NCBI GenBank assembly: GCA_017621035.1
Contig: JAGATY010000024.1
Location: forward strand, 16,588-80,587
Length of the DNA stretch: 64,000 nucleotides
Source of the DNA: Bacteroides sp.
Lineage (GTDB): Bacteria > Bacteroidota > Bacteroidia > Bacteroidales > Bacteroidaceae
Reading direction: 5' to 3'
Shown: one piece after another, positions 1-9,090 of the stretch
Layout of the letters: every line of letters starts with the position of its first letter
Position numbering within the stretch: position 1 is the stretch's first letter
Notes under the pieces: generated by a model
What the model was told of the DNA's origin: nothing
Seen by the model: the letters and a program-made list of their open reading frames with translations, nothing else
Databases searched by the model: none
Position numbers and translations under genes: made by a program

Positions 1-775
1 TACCACTCTCTACAATGTCTGGATAAATGGTGCCTTGTCCCAAGAAGTCGATGCCATCCAGTTTGCGAGCCTCCTCTTCAAACACGCGGATAAACTCTCC
101 ACCAATAATCTTACGCTTCTGCTCCGGATCTGCCACACCGGCTAGTTTGTCCAGGAAACGGTCTGTTGCATCCACATAAACCAAGTTGGCACAAAGCTGA
201 TTGCGGAACACTTCCACTACGTTTTCAGACTCACCCTTACGCATCAAGCCGTGGTTAACGTGCACACACACCAGGTTCTCACCGATAGCCTTCAGCAACA
301 GAGCTGCCACTACCGAGCTGTCTACACCACCGGAAAGGGCCAAAAGCACCTTCTTGTCACCCACCTGACGACGGATAAGTTCAATCTGGTCGGCTACAAA
401 GTTTTTCATGTTCCAGTTGGCTTCTGCCTTACAAGTGTCGAAAACGAAAGATTTCACAGCCTCCTTAATAGCGGCCTCATCGTCAGCAAACTGCGGAAGT
501 TTCACCTCACAGAGTGCCTTGTCGTGACCGGCAGCCATGATAGGGAAGCCGGCCTCATAGATTTCCGGCAACACGTCAATAGCCACACCGTCAATCACAT
601 TGTTCGGGCCGCCATTGATAATCACACCCTTCACATTGGGCAATGCTTTTAACTCTGCTGCAGTAATGTCGTGGGGATAGATTTCACTGTACACTCCCAA
701 CGCACGAATGGCTCTGGCAACCACTGTATTCTCATGGCTACCCAGATCCAAGATAACAATCATGTCTTGCTTCAT
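1..775 (-). CDS. GMP synthase paralogue with degenerate amidotransferase domain (partial, runs off left edge)
   Basis: Read on the minus strand from ATG at 775, an open frame of 258 codons continues past base 1. It opens like GuaA (VILDLGSHENTVVARAIRAL) and has the ATP-pyrophosphatase P-loop SGGVDSS near residues 148-154, followed by the [18 protein letters not shown] and LGQGTIYPDIVES motifs of GMP synthetase. The glutamine amidotransferase part is only about 115 residues: the nucleophile motif GICYG is replaced by MAAGHDKA and the HPE catalytic segment is deleted. It therefore cannot hydrolyse glutamine itself; it may use ammonia, borrow ammonia from a partner, or have a changed role. It lies 30 bp downstream of intact guaA on the same strand, suggesting co-transcription. 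The C-terminal dimerisation domain is outside the window. Confidence 0.85.
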   Translation of the reverse strand, partial: MKQDMIVILDLGSHENTVVARAIRALGVYSEIYPHDITAAELKALPNVKGVIINGGPNNVIDGVAIDVLPEIYEAGFPIMAAGHDKALCEVKLPQFADDEAAIKEAVKSFVFDTCKAEANWNMKNFVADQIELIRRQVGDKKVLLALSGGVDSSVVAALLLKAIGENLVCVHVNHGLMRKGESENVVEVFRNQLCANLVYVDATDRFLDKLAGVADPEQKRKIIGGEFIRVFEEEARKLDGIDFLGQGTIYPDIVESG

Positions 776-805
776 ATACTCTTTTAAAATTATAGAATCA
801 TTTAA

Positions 806-2359
806 TTATTCCCACTCAATGGTGCTAGGTGGTTTGGAAGAGATGTCGTAAGTGACACGATTCACTCCCTTCACCTTATTTATAATATCATTTGAAACCT
901 GCCCCAAGAAGTCGTAAGGCAGATGTGCCCAGTCCGCAGTCATGGCATCTGTGCTGGTTACGGCACGCAAGGCAACCGCGCGTTCATAGGTACGCTCGTC
1001 GCCCATCACGCCCACACTCTGCACCGGCAACAGGATAACGCCTGCCTGCCACACTTTGTCATAGAGCGGTGTCTCCTCTCCATTGAACTCTTTCACCTTC
1101 CAGGTGCGGAGCCCCTGGATAAATATGTCGTCTGCATCTTGCAGAATACGCACCTTTTCACGGGTGATGTCACCCAGAATACGCACTGCCAATCCCGGTC
1201 CCGGGAAGGGGTGACGGTTTATCAAATGTTCCGGCATACCCAGCTCTCTGCCCACGCGACGAACCTCATCCTTAAAGAGCCACTGCAACGGTTCACACAG
1301 CTTCAGATTCATCTCTTCAGGCAATCCGCCCACGTTGTGATGACTCTTGATGGTTTTACCGGTAATATTCAGGCTCTCAATACGGTCAGGATAGATAGTT
1401 CCCTGTGCCAGCCACTTCGCATCCGTGATTTTACGCGCCTCGGCATCAAACACTTCCACAAAGTCGCGACCAATGATTTTACGTTTCTGCTCCGGCTCGG
1501 TCACGCCCTCCAGGTCGTGGAAGAACTTCTCACTGGCATCCACGCCAATCACATTCAAGCCCAGACACTCATAGTCGGCCATCACATTCTTGAACTCATT
1601 CTTTCGCAACAAACCGTGGTCTACAAAGATACAGGTCAGGTTCTTACCAATGGCTCGGTTCAATAATACGGCAGCCACCGATGAATCCACGCCACCACTC
1701 AGTCCCAAAATCACACGGTCGTTGCCCAGCTGTGCTTTCAGCTCAGCCACTGTGGTATCCACAAACGAGGCGGCACTCCAACTGCGGCTGCAGCCACACA
1801 CGTCAGACACAAAATTTTTCAGCATCAGTGTGCCCTCTTCACTGTGGAACACCTCCGGATGGAACTGTACGCCCCACACCTTTTCACCCTCTGCCTGATA
1901 GGCGGCAATCTTCACTTTGTCCGTAGAAGCAATAACCTTAAAATTCTCAGGGATGGCGGTAATCGTATCACCATGACTCATCCACACTTGTGTATGCTCC
2001 TTGACACCCTTAAACAGCACGTTCTCTTTCTCAAACCAAGCAAGATGTGCCCGGCCATACTCACGCGTACCGGCCGGCTCTACCTTTCCGCCGTTGCTGT
2101 ATGAAATGAACTGTGCCCCATAGCAAATGCCTAAGATGGGCAAACGGCCACGAATCTCACTCAAGTCAACCTTAAAAGCCTTCTCATCATAAACAGAAAA
2201 AGGGCTTCCGGAAAGTATGACACCTTTCACACTTTCATCACCATGAGGAAACTTGTTATAGGGAACGATTTCGCAATACACATTCAACTCACGCAGACGG
2301 CGACCAATCAATTGGGTAGTCTGTGAGCCGAAATCAAGAATAATAATCTTCTCCTGCAT
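806..2359 (-). CDS. guaA: GMP synthase (glutamine-hydrolysing)
   Basis: 517 residues, the usual GuaA length. It makes GMP from XMP, ATP and glutamine, the last step of de novo guanine nucleotide synthesis. The N-terminal class I amidotransferase domain has nucleophile Cys79 in GICYGAQ and the His167/Glu169 pair in FHPEV. The ATP-pyrophosphatase P-loop SGGVDSS is at 221-227, then [10 protein letters not shown] and [13 protein letters not shown], and the C-terminal dimerisation domain ends in the family-typical KPPSTIEWE. The divergent spacer upstream carries a minus-strand TACTTTTG (2393-2400), a Bacteroides-type -7 element. The degenerate paralogue follows 30 bp downstream. Confidence 0.97.
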   Translation of the reverse strand: MQEKIIILDFGSQTTQLIGRRLRELNVYCEIVPYNKFPHGDESVKGVILSGSPFSVYDEKAFKVDLSEIRGRLPILGICYGAQFISYSNGGKVEPAGTREYGRAHLAWFEKENVLFKGVKEHTQVWMSHGDTITAIPENFKVIASTDKVKIAAYQAEGEKVWGVQFHPEVFHSEEGTLMLKNFVSDVCGCSRSWSAASFVDTTVAELKAQLGNDRVILGLSGGVDSSVAAVLLNRAIGKNLTCIFVDHGLLRKNEFKNVMADYECLGLNVIGVDASEKFFHDLEGVTEPEQKRKIIGRDFVEVFDAEARKITDAKWLAQGTIYPDRIESLNITGKTIKSHHNVGGLPEEMNLKLCEPLQWLFKDEVRRVGRELGMPEHLINRHPFPGPGLAVRILGDITREKVRILQDADDIFIQGLRTWKVKEFNGEETPLYDKVWQAGVILLPVQSVGVMGDERTYERAVALRAVTSTDAMTADWAHLPYDFLGQVSNDIINKVKGVNRVTYDISSKPPSTIEWE

Positions 2360-2392
2360 ATTATATTTGTAATGGTTTTACAAAACGATGTG

Positions 2393-2400
2393 CAAAAGTA
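2393..2400 (-). promoter_or_regulatory. guaA: Putative -7 element of the guaA promoter
   Basis: TACTTTTG on the minus strand matches the Bacteroides TAnnTTTG -7 consensus and lies 34 bp before the guaA start codon. No clear TTTG -33 box is seen 19-21 bp upstream, so this is a partial match. Confidence 0.45.
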
Positions 2401-2471
2401 GAAAAAATGCAGAAAATACTGCTTTCCTATCACAATATTCTTTCAACAGAGTGGAAAAATAAGGCTATCTT

Positions 2472-2608
2472 CCCCCTACCCTCTCCCTTATCCATTAGAT
2501 ATTGCTTCGATATTTCTTCGATATCTACTTGAAAAACCAGTACTTTACCGAATAAATATCGAAGCAATACCATATGTATAAACTAAAGATAACGGAGAGG
2601 GTTCGGGG
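2472..2608. repeat. Palindromic intergenic element, copy 1
   Basis: A 137-bp nested inverted repeat fills most of the 406-bp gap between divergent guaA and the C10 protease. Outer arms CCCCCTACCCTCTCC (2472-2486) and GGAGAGGGTTCGGGG (2594-2608) pair with two mismatches. The inner arms TATTGCTTCGATATTT (2500-2515) and AAATATCGAAGCAATA (2554-2569) are perfect 16-mers. A related copy lies in opposite orientation at about 60319-60438. It resembles a MITE or a genome-specific palindromic repeat. Apart from the guaA -7 element I see nothing else in the gap. Confidence 0.75.
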
Positions 2609-2765
2609 ATGAAATAAAGAGACTGCGAATTGGGAAATGAGTTAAAAAGTATAAGTGAAAAAGTTTTTTTCATCCCGAAACGCAATTTTTATTGCATAAT
2701 CCGGTAGAAGTTATAACTTTGCAGGCAAAATATTATTCGATTATTAACTTTTAATTTTCTAGATT

Positions 2766-4052
2766 ATGAGAACCAAACTATTTTTAATCACATTGACTTC
2801 ATTATGTATGACTGCTTGCAGCAATGTAGAAGAGCCTTTGGCTAGTTTAGAAAACAAGCACAAAATTCAAATAGTAAGCCGTAATAAACGTTCTCTAGAG
2901 GAAGCAACTATTGTAGCCCAAAAGGCTATTAGCATGTTAGGGAAAGCACAGACACGTGCTGTAAACAGAAGCATAGACTTATCAAACAACCGCTATATAG
3001 TTAGCAATACTACTACACGTAATGGTGAAACAGATACACTTATGTATGTATTCAATTATACAGATGAACAAGGATATGCTATTGTTTCAGCCAATCCTGA
3101 AACAGAAGCACTTATTGCCGTAACCGAGTTAGGAACTTATACCGAAGAAAGCGAGAAAGGAAACACAGGCCTAGCACTTTACATGGATATGGCAAGGAGT
3201 TACACTGCCATGCCTCTTGGAGAACCGATTTCCGGAGGGATAGGTGATGTTATTACAGAAAATAAAAATGAAATCATATATGACACAATCACACATGGCC
3301 CGTATATTGAAGTACAATGGGGACAATATACACCTTATAATAGCACTTGCCCTTTAGACGGTGATGTAAGATGTCCCACAGGATGTGTAGCAACTGCTTT
3401 AGCTCAAATTTTAAGCTACTATGAATTCCCAACCAAAATGTTTGATGAAGTCAGCGGAGGTTATTTTTACCCTGGCTGGGCAGATTTAAAGAAGCACAAG
3501 AATGTTTTAAGCAATGATACATGTAACAGTAATAGACATGCAACCTTAGCTAGAGTATTCAGAAGTATTGGCGAAAGCACATTTATGAATTATTCAGCCA
3601 ACGGAAGCGGAACTAGTATTGATTGGGTTGTCTATTACCTTACAAATCTTCAGATTTTAGTTAGTGGTCCTAGTGCATTTGACCAAGATGTAATAAACGA
3701 TGAAATTCTTGCAGATAGAGTAGTTTACATTAGGGGTTCCAATAGTAAGGGGGAAGGACATGCATGGGTAATAGATGGTACTATGGATGCAATAAATACT
3801 TGTAATGACTATGTTCGCCCACAAGGGCAATTAAATTGGACACTACTAAGTAGTGTAACAAGTCACACATATTATAATCATTTCAATTGGGGATATGATG
3901 GCTATAGCAATGGGTATTTTCTCTCAAAAGTCTTCGATTTAAGTAACTATGGTCTTTTAGATGAAGGCGTTTATTCTACAACCGGAGATTTCTCGAACAG
4001 CATTAAAATTATTACTAATTTAGAAATGCCATTACTATGGGGAGAAATATAA
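2766..4052 (+). CDS. C10 family (streptopain-like) cysteine peptidase, lipoprotein
   Basis: 428 residues. A signal peptide ends in a lipobox (LCMTAC, Cys18), so it is probably a lipid-anchored precursor. Residues ~40-150 fit the inhibitory propeptide of C10 zymogens. The catalytic domain has Cys207 in PTGCVATALAQI, His332 in GEGHAWVIDG and the Asn/Trp pair in HFNWGYDGYSNGYF (374-375), all hallmarks of SpeB/interpain-type enzymes. It probably degrades host or dietary proteins at the surface. It is AT-richer than the neighbouring housekeeping genes, and a serpin gene follows after 59 bp on the same strand, suggesting a protease/inhibitor pair. Confidence 0.92.
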   Translation: MRTKLFLITLTSLCMTACSNVEEPLASLENKHKIQIVSRNKRSLEEATIVAQKAISMLGKAQTRAVNRSIDLSNNRYIVSNTTTRNGETDTLMYVFNYTDEQGYAIVSANPETEALIAVTELGTYTEESEKGNTGLALYMDMARSYTAMPLGEPISGGIGDVITENKNEIIYDTITHGPYIEVQWGQYTPYNSTCPLDGDVRCPTGCVATALAQILSYYEFPTKMFDEVSGGYFYPGWADLKKHKNVLSNDTCNSNRHATLARVFRSIGESTFMNYSANGSGTSIDWVVYYLTNLQILVSGPSAFDQDVINDEILADRVVYIRGSNSKGEGHAWVIDGTMDAINTCNDYVRPQGQLNWTLLSSVTSHTYYNHFNWGYDGYSNGYFLSKVFDLSNYGLLDEGVYSTTGDFSNSIKIITNLEMPLLWGEI

Positions 4053-4111
4053 ATCACTTACAAACAGAAACAACAACTTTCTAGGAACAAATAGATTAAA
4101 CACTGATAATT

Positions 4112-5341
4112 ATGAAAAAAAATATATTAGAATCCTACTCTACTATATTACTTCTCGCCTGCTTGCTTTTAACCGCTTGCGAGGAAGAGGAAAAGTTGCA
4201 GGCTAGAAAAGACATCCCGCTAACCCGCACTGAACTTAACATGGTGGAGGCGAACAATGAGTTCACGTTTAGCTTGTTCAATAACTTGGTGGAAATTTCG
4301 CAGGGAAGCAATCTGATGATTTCTCCTTTCAGCCTGAGTGAAGTGTTAGGCATGTTGGCCAATGGTGCTGCTGGTGAGACGAAAGAGGAAATAATAAAAG
4401 CATTAGGCTTTGAAAATTATTCCATAGAAGAGGTCAATACCTACTATAAAACATTGCGGAAAGGATTGTTGGAAGTAGACAACAGCACCCAATTATCGTT
4501 GGCTAATTCTGTATGGATTGAGGAGAATTTCAGTATTGAAACTGCATTTAAGAAAACACTGGAGAGTGAATATAAAGCCAGTGTGAATGTATTGCCGTTT
4601 AATAACAGTATGGTTGAGAAGGTGAACTCCTGGTGCCACCATCAAACCAATGGGAGGATTACTCAATTCCTTACCGAGACACCTAGAGAGGAACTACTGT
4701 TATTGAATGCTCTCTATTTCAAGGGACAATGGAAGGAAAAGTTTGACCCAAAGGAGACCAAAGAGAAAATCTTCTTCAAAGAAGCTGGTACCACAAGGAG
4801 TCATTACATGTGCCAGGATTTGAAGGCGCTCTGCTACTCAGTGGAGGAGGAGAATTTCAAACTACTACAATTACCCTATGGGAACCAAGCATTTAACATG
4901 ACCATTGCACTACCCGATAAAGAGATAAGTGTTGACGAACTTGTTGAGAGCCTGAGTGCTGAAAAGTGGGCATCGTGCATACAGCAGATGAAGAATTACA
5001 ATGTACACGTAGAGCTACCTCTATTCACTGCTGAATTTGAGTACACCGACAAACTGAAAAGTGCGTTACAAAAGATGGGGGTCAGCACCCTGTTTGAATC
5101 TGCTAATCTTTCCGGAATCAGCAGTAAGAAAGGACTCAACATCAGCGGTTTCAAACAGAAAACTTATATAGAGGTAACAGAAGAGGGAACAACGGCTGCA
5201 GCAGTCAGCGGAAACGGAATGGATATGTCACCCAGTTCTTTAGCGGCTCAGGAGTTTATTGTTAACCGTCCATTTGTATATGTTATTCAGGAGATAAGTA
5301 CCGGAGCTATTCTTTTTATCGGGAAAGTAATGGAACCGTAA
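4112..5341 (+). CDS. Serpin family protease inhibitor, lipoprotein
   Basis: 409 residues with a lipobox LLLTAC (Cys23), so the inhibitor is predicted to be anchored in the envelope. The serpin fold is recognisable through NLMISPFSLSEVLGMLANGA, LLLNALYFKGQWKEKF and the C-terminal FIVNRPFVYVI and GAILFIGKV motifs. The reactive-centre loop hinge EEGTTAAAV (about 357-365) is rich in small residues, as in inhibitory serpins. The loop continues as SGNGMDMSPSS, placing P1 near Met/Ser; exact P1 is a guess. It sits directly downstream of a C10 cysteine protease, so it may protect the cell from that enzyme or from host proteases. Confidence 0.93.
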   Translation: MKKNILESYSTILLLACLLLTACEEEEKLQARKDIPLTRTELNMVEANNEFTFSLFNNLVEISQGSNLMISPFSLSEVLGMLANGAAGETKEEIIKALGFENYSIEEVNTYYKTLRKGLLEVDNSTQLSLANSVWIEENFSIETAFKKTLESEYKASVNVLPFNNSMVEKVNSWCHHQTNGRITQFLTETPREELLLLNALYFKGQWKEKFDPKETKEKIFFKEAGTTRSHYMCQDLKALCYSVEEENFKLLQLPYGNQAFNMTIALPDKEISVDELVESLSAEKWASCIQQMKNYNVHVELPLFTAEFEYTDKLKSALQKMGVSTLFESANLSGISSKKGLNISGFKQKTYIEVTEEGTTAAAVSGNGMDMSPSSLAAQEFIVNRPFVYVIQEISTGAILFIGKVMEP

Positions 5342-5460
5342 CAGTCAATTAAAACCTCCGTTTCTGCCCTTGCCGGCCTGTCTGTTTGCGAAAATAGAGA
5401 ATAGATTTGGAAGTTAGGCTGATTTACAATACTTTTGCAAGCTATAAAACATTAACTACA

Positions 5461-7716
5461 ATGGCAAGCAAAAAGAAATATCAATGGAACTTCGCAAACA
5501 TTGGGGGTTCTACACGTGTGAAGATTACCTCCGGTGAGGACATTGCACATTTGGGAGAATTAGACCCGAAGATGTGGACAGTACTTTCGTGCCCATCCAC
5601 CGGTCTTGAGATTGACAACAAGAGTCTTCAGTACATCGACAGTGACAAGGATGGCATCATCCGTGTGAATGACATCGTGGCTACCGCCAACTGGATGGCT
5701 GCCTCGGTAAAGAACAACGACCTGTTGCTGGCTGAGAAAGACAACATAGACATTGAGTGCTTCAACCAAGAGAGCGAGAGTGGCAAGAAACTACACAACT
5801 CTGCCAAGCAGATTTTGAAGAATCTAGGGAAAGAGGGCACGGTGATTACACTGGCCGATACTTGCGACATGGCGGCTATCTTTGCCCAGACACGCTTTAA
5901 TGGCGATGGCATCATTACCGAGATATCAACTGACGATGCTGACGAAAAGGCAGCCATCACAGCAGCCATCGCCACTTTCAGCGGAGTGGCAGACCGCAGT
6001 GGCGCTACCGGCATCAATGCAGAGATTATTGAGAAGTTCTATACAGCATTGGCTGACTACAATGCTTGGCAAGAGGCTCGGGTGGAGGCTCCCTTCGGTA
6101 CCGACACCGACAAGGCCATTGAGGTTTACAATGCGCTGGACAGCAAGGTGAAGGACTATTTTCTCCGCAATCGTCTGGCAGGCTTCTCCCCCGAAAGTAC
6201 CGGCACGCTGGATGTGCAGACCTCACGCATTGAAAGCATCAGCGCAGACAATCTTACCGGTAAGACCGACGAGATAGCCTCATTCCCCATTGCCCGCATC
6301 ACCGGTAAGGCCACGTTAGAACTGAATGCTTCCATCAATCCGGCATGGGCAGATAAGTTCCATACCTTGATTAGCATCATCCAACCTCAGAAAGAGTTCC
6401 TGGAAGAGAGCGACTGGGCAGAAATCGGAAGCAAGTTTACAGCTTACACAGCCTGGAAGAGCAGTCCAAAGGGTCTAGAGGTAGAAAAACTCGGGTTGGA
6501 GAGCGTTAAGAAGTTGTTGCAGGACGACAAGAAACAGGCACTGCTGGAACTGGTAGCCAAAGACAGTGCGCTGGCAGAGGATTTTAACAACATTGAGGTA
6601 GTAAACAAATTCTTACATATCTACAGAGACTTCTATCGTCTGCTGCGCAACTTTGTCACTTTCGAGGACTTCTATAAGAAGGATAAGAAAATTACCGCCA
6701 TGTTCCAGAGCGGTCGACTGATTATTGACCAGCGGGAGTGCCGTCTGTGCATGAATGTAACCGATATGGCCAAGCACAACAGTTCAGCAGCATCCAGCGG
6801 CATCTACCTGGTGTATTGCGACTGTACCAACAAAATTTTAGCCAAGAAGCAACAGATTGTGGCTGCCGTTACGGTGGGGAATATCGGTGACCTGATTGTG
6901 GGCAAGAATGCCATTTATTACGACAACTCTGGTATGATATGGGATGCAGTGATTACCAAAATCATAGATAACCCCATCAGCATTTCACAAGCCTTCTGGT
7001 CTCCATACCGCAGAACAGCTGTAGCCATTGAGAAACTCATCAATAAGAATGCAGCCGATAAAGACGCAGCGTTGATGAAAGATGTGGATAAGAAAATCAG
7101 TGCCGCACCGGCAGCTACCGCACCCACCGATGAGAAGAAGGCGGCACAACCTTTCGACATTGGCAAGTTTGCCGGTATCTTTGCTGCCATAGGTATGGCT
7201 GTCGGCATGATTGCTACCGCTTTGAGCGACTTGGCCACCGGTCTGTTCACCCTTACCTGGTGGCAGTTCCTCATGGTATTTGTCGGCATCATTCTGTTGG
7301 TATCAGGTCCTTCCATGGTCATGGCCTGGTTAAAATTGCGTCGTCGCAACATTGCCCCGCTGCTCAATGCCAACGGATGGGCCATCAACGCCTCCTCCAG
7401 AATCAGCATTCCGTTTGGTGAGACACTGACAGACACGGCTCAATTCCCCAAACTGAAACTCAAAGACCCGTATGCAAAGAAAGGTTTGGCTCCCTGGAAA
7501 AAGTGGTGCCTCTCTATAGCCACGCTGGTTGTGATTGGTCTCATACTCTGGCTGGTCAATCTGTTATCATGGGCAGGGATGCCTTCTCCCTTAAACTGTT
7601 TCCAGAAAGAGACGGTAGAAGTGGTTGAAACGGTGGCAGCCACAGAAGAGACAACACCGGAAGCAACTGCACCGGCAGAAGAGGTTGCACAAGAAGCGGC
7701 TGTACCGGCAGAATAG
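5461..7716 (+). CDS. Large uncharacterised membrane protein with EF-hand-like loops
   Basis: 751 residues from the ATG at 5461 (MASKKKYQWNFANIGG); an upstream in-frame ATG at 5407 gives an unconvincing leader. I do not recognise a characterised family. Two DxDxDG-like loops, DSDKDGIIRVND (60-71) and RFNGDGIITEIS (about 145-156), suggest calcium-binding helix-loop-helix motifs. A Cys pair (RECRLC) and another (YCDC) lie mid-protein. Hydrophobic segments near residues 580-640 and 680-705 look membrane-spanning; the tail is an Ala/Glu/Pro/Val-rich low-complexity stretch. There is no N-terminal signal peptide, so the long N-terminal part is probably cytoplasmic. It stands alone between serpin and gapA. 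Confidence 0.75.
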   Translation: MASKKKYQWNFANIGGSTRVKITSGEDIAHLGELDPKMWTVLSCPSTGLEIDNKSLQYIDSDKDGIIRVNDIVATANWMAASVKNNDLLLAEKDNIDIECFNQESESGKKLHNSAKQILKNLGKEGTVITLADTCDMAAIFAQTRFNGDGIITEISTDDADEKAAITAAIATFSGVADRSGATGINAEIIEKFYTALADYNAWQEARVEAPFGTDTDKAIEVYNALDSKVKDYFLRNRLAGFSPESTGTLDVQTSRIESISADNLTGKTDEIASFPIARITGKATLELNASINPAWADKFHTLISIIQPQKEFLEESDWAEIGSKFTAYTAWKSSPKGLEVEKLGLESVKKLLQDDKKQALLELVAKDSALAEDFNNIEVVNKFLHIYRDFYRLLRNFVTFEDFYKKDKKITAMFQSGRLIIDQRECRLCMNVTDMAKHNSSAASSGIYLVYCDCTNKILAKKQQIVAAVTVGNIGDLIVGKNAIYYDNSGMIWDAVITKIIDNPISISQAFWSPYRRTAVAIEKLINKNAADKDAALMKDVDKKISAAPAATAPTDEKKAAQPFDIGKFAGIFAAIGMAVGMIATALSDLATGLFTLTWWQFLMVFVGIILLVSGPSMVMAWLKLRRRNIAPLLNANGWAINASSRISIPFGETLTDTAQFPKLKLKDPYAKKGLAPWKKWCLSIATLVVIGLILWLVNLLSWAGMPSPLNCFQKETVEVVETVAATEETTPEATAPAEEVAQEAAVPAE

Positions 7717-7813
7717 AAACATCCGATAGGATATTTTCTTGCGAAAATGTACTTTTTCCCACCTTTTCAATTATTTAATTTCTTTTTTGAGTGTGTATAT
7801 AAAAACATTTTCG

Positions 7814-7821
7814 TAATTTTG
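7814..7821 (+). promoter_or_regulatory. gapA: Putative gapA -7 promoter element
   Basis: TAATTTTG matches the Bacteroides -7 consensus; a TTTG lies at 7786-7789, slightly farther than the usual 19-21 bp spacing. The implied leader to the gapA ATG is about 85 nt. Confidence 0.5.
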
Positions 7822-7905
7822 CGCCGCATTCTGAAGAGAGAGCTAACCTCTCTGCCCAAGAGTGAGATATAAAAGAAAGCATTATATAAACATTTTAAAG
7901 TTTAA

Positions 7906-8922
<1,017 letters not shown>

Positions 8923-8943
8923 TTTTCAGTTAGAAAATAATAA

Positions 8944-8981
8944 AAAATAGGCGGCTTCTATAGAAGTCGCCTATTTTTTTT
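8944..8981 (+). terminator. Rho-independent terminator of gapA
   Basis: Hairpin with arms AATAGGCGGCTTCTA and TAGAAGTCGCCTATT ending in an eight-T run, 22 bp after the gapA stop codon. Confidence 0.9.
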
Positions 8982-9090
8982 GCACTTTTGCAGATGGTTT
9001 CTGAGTTACCTCCGGTTCTACACGTTTAAAAGTAGTTAGGCGAAGAGACGACGCAGACAGAATGATTATTTATACAGAAACATTATTGGT

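Noticed and set aside
923-1666. Several long plus-strand frames opposite guaA
   Set aside because: They lie wholly inside guaA, with no promoter or domain, and are explained by the guaA coding sequence.
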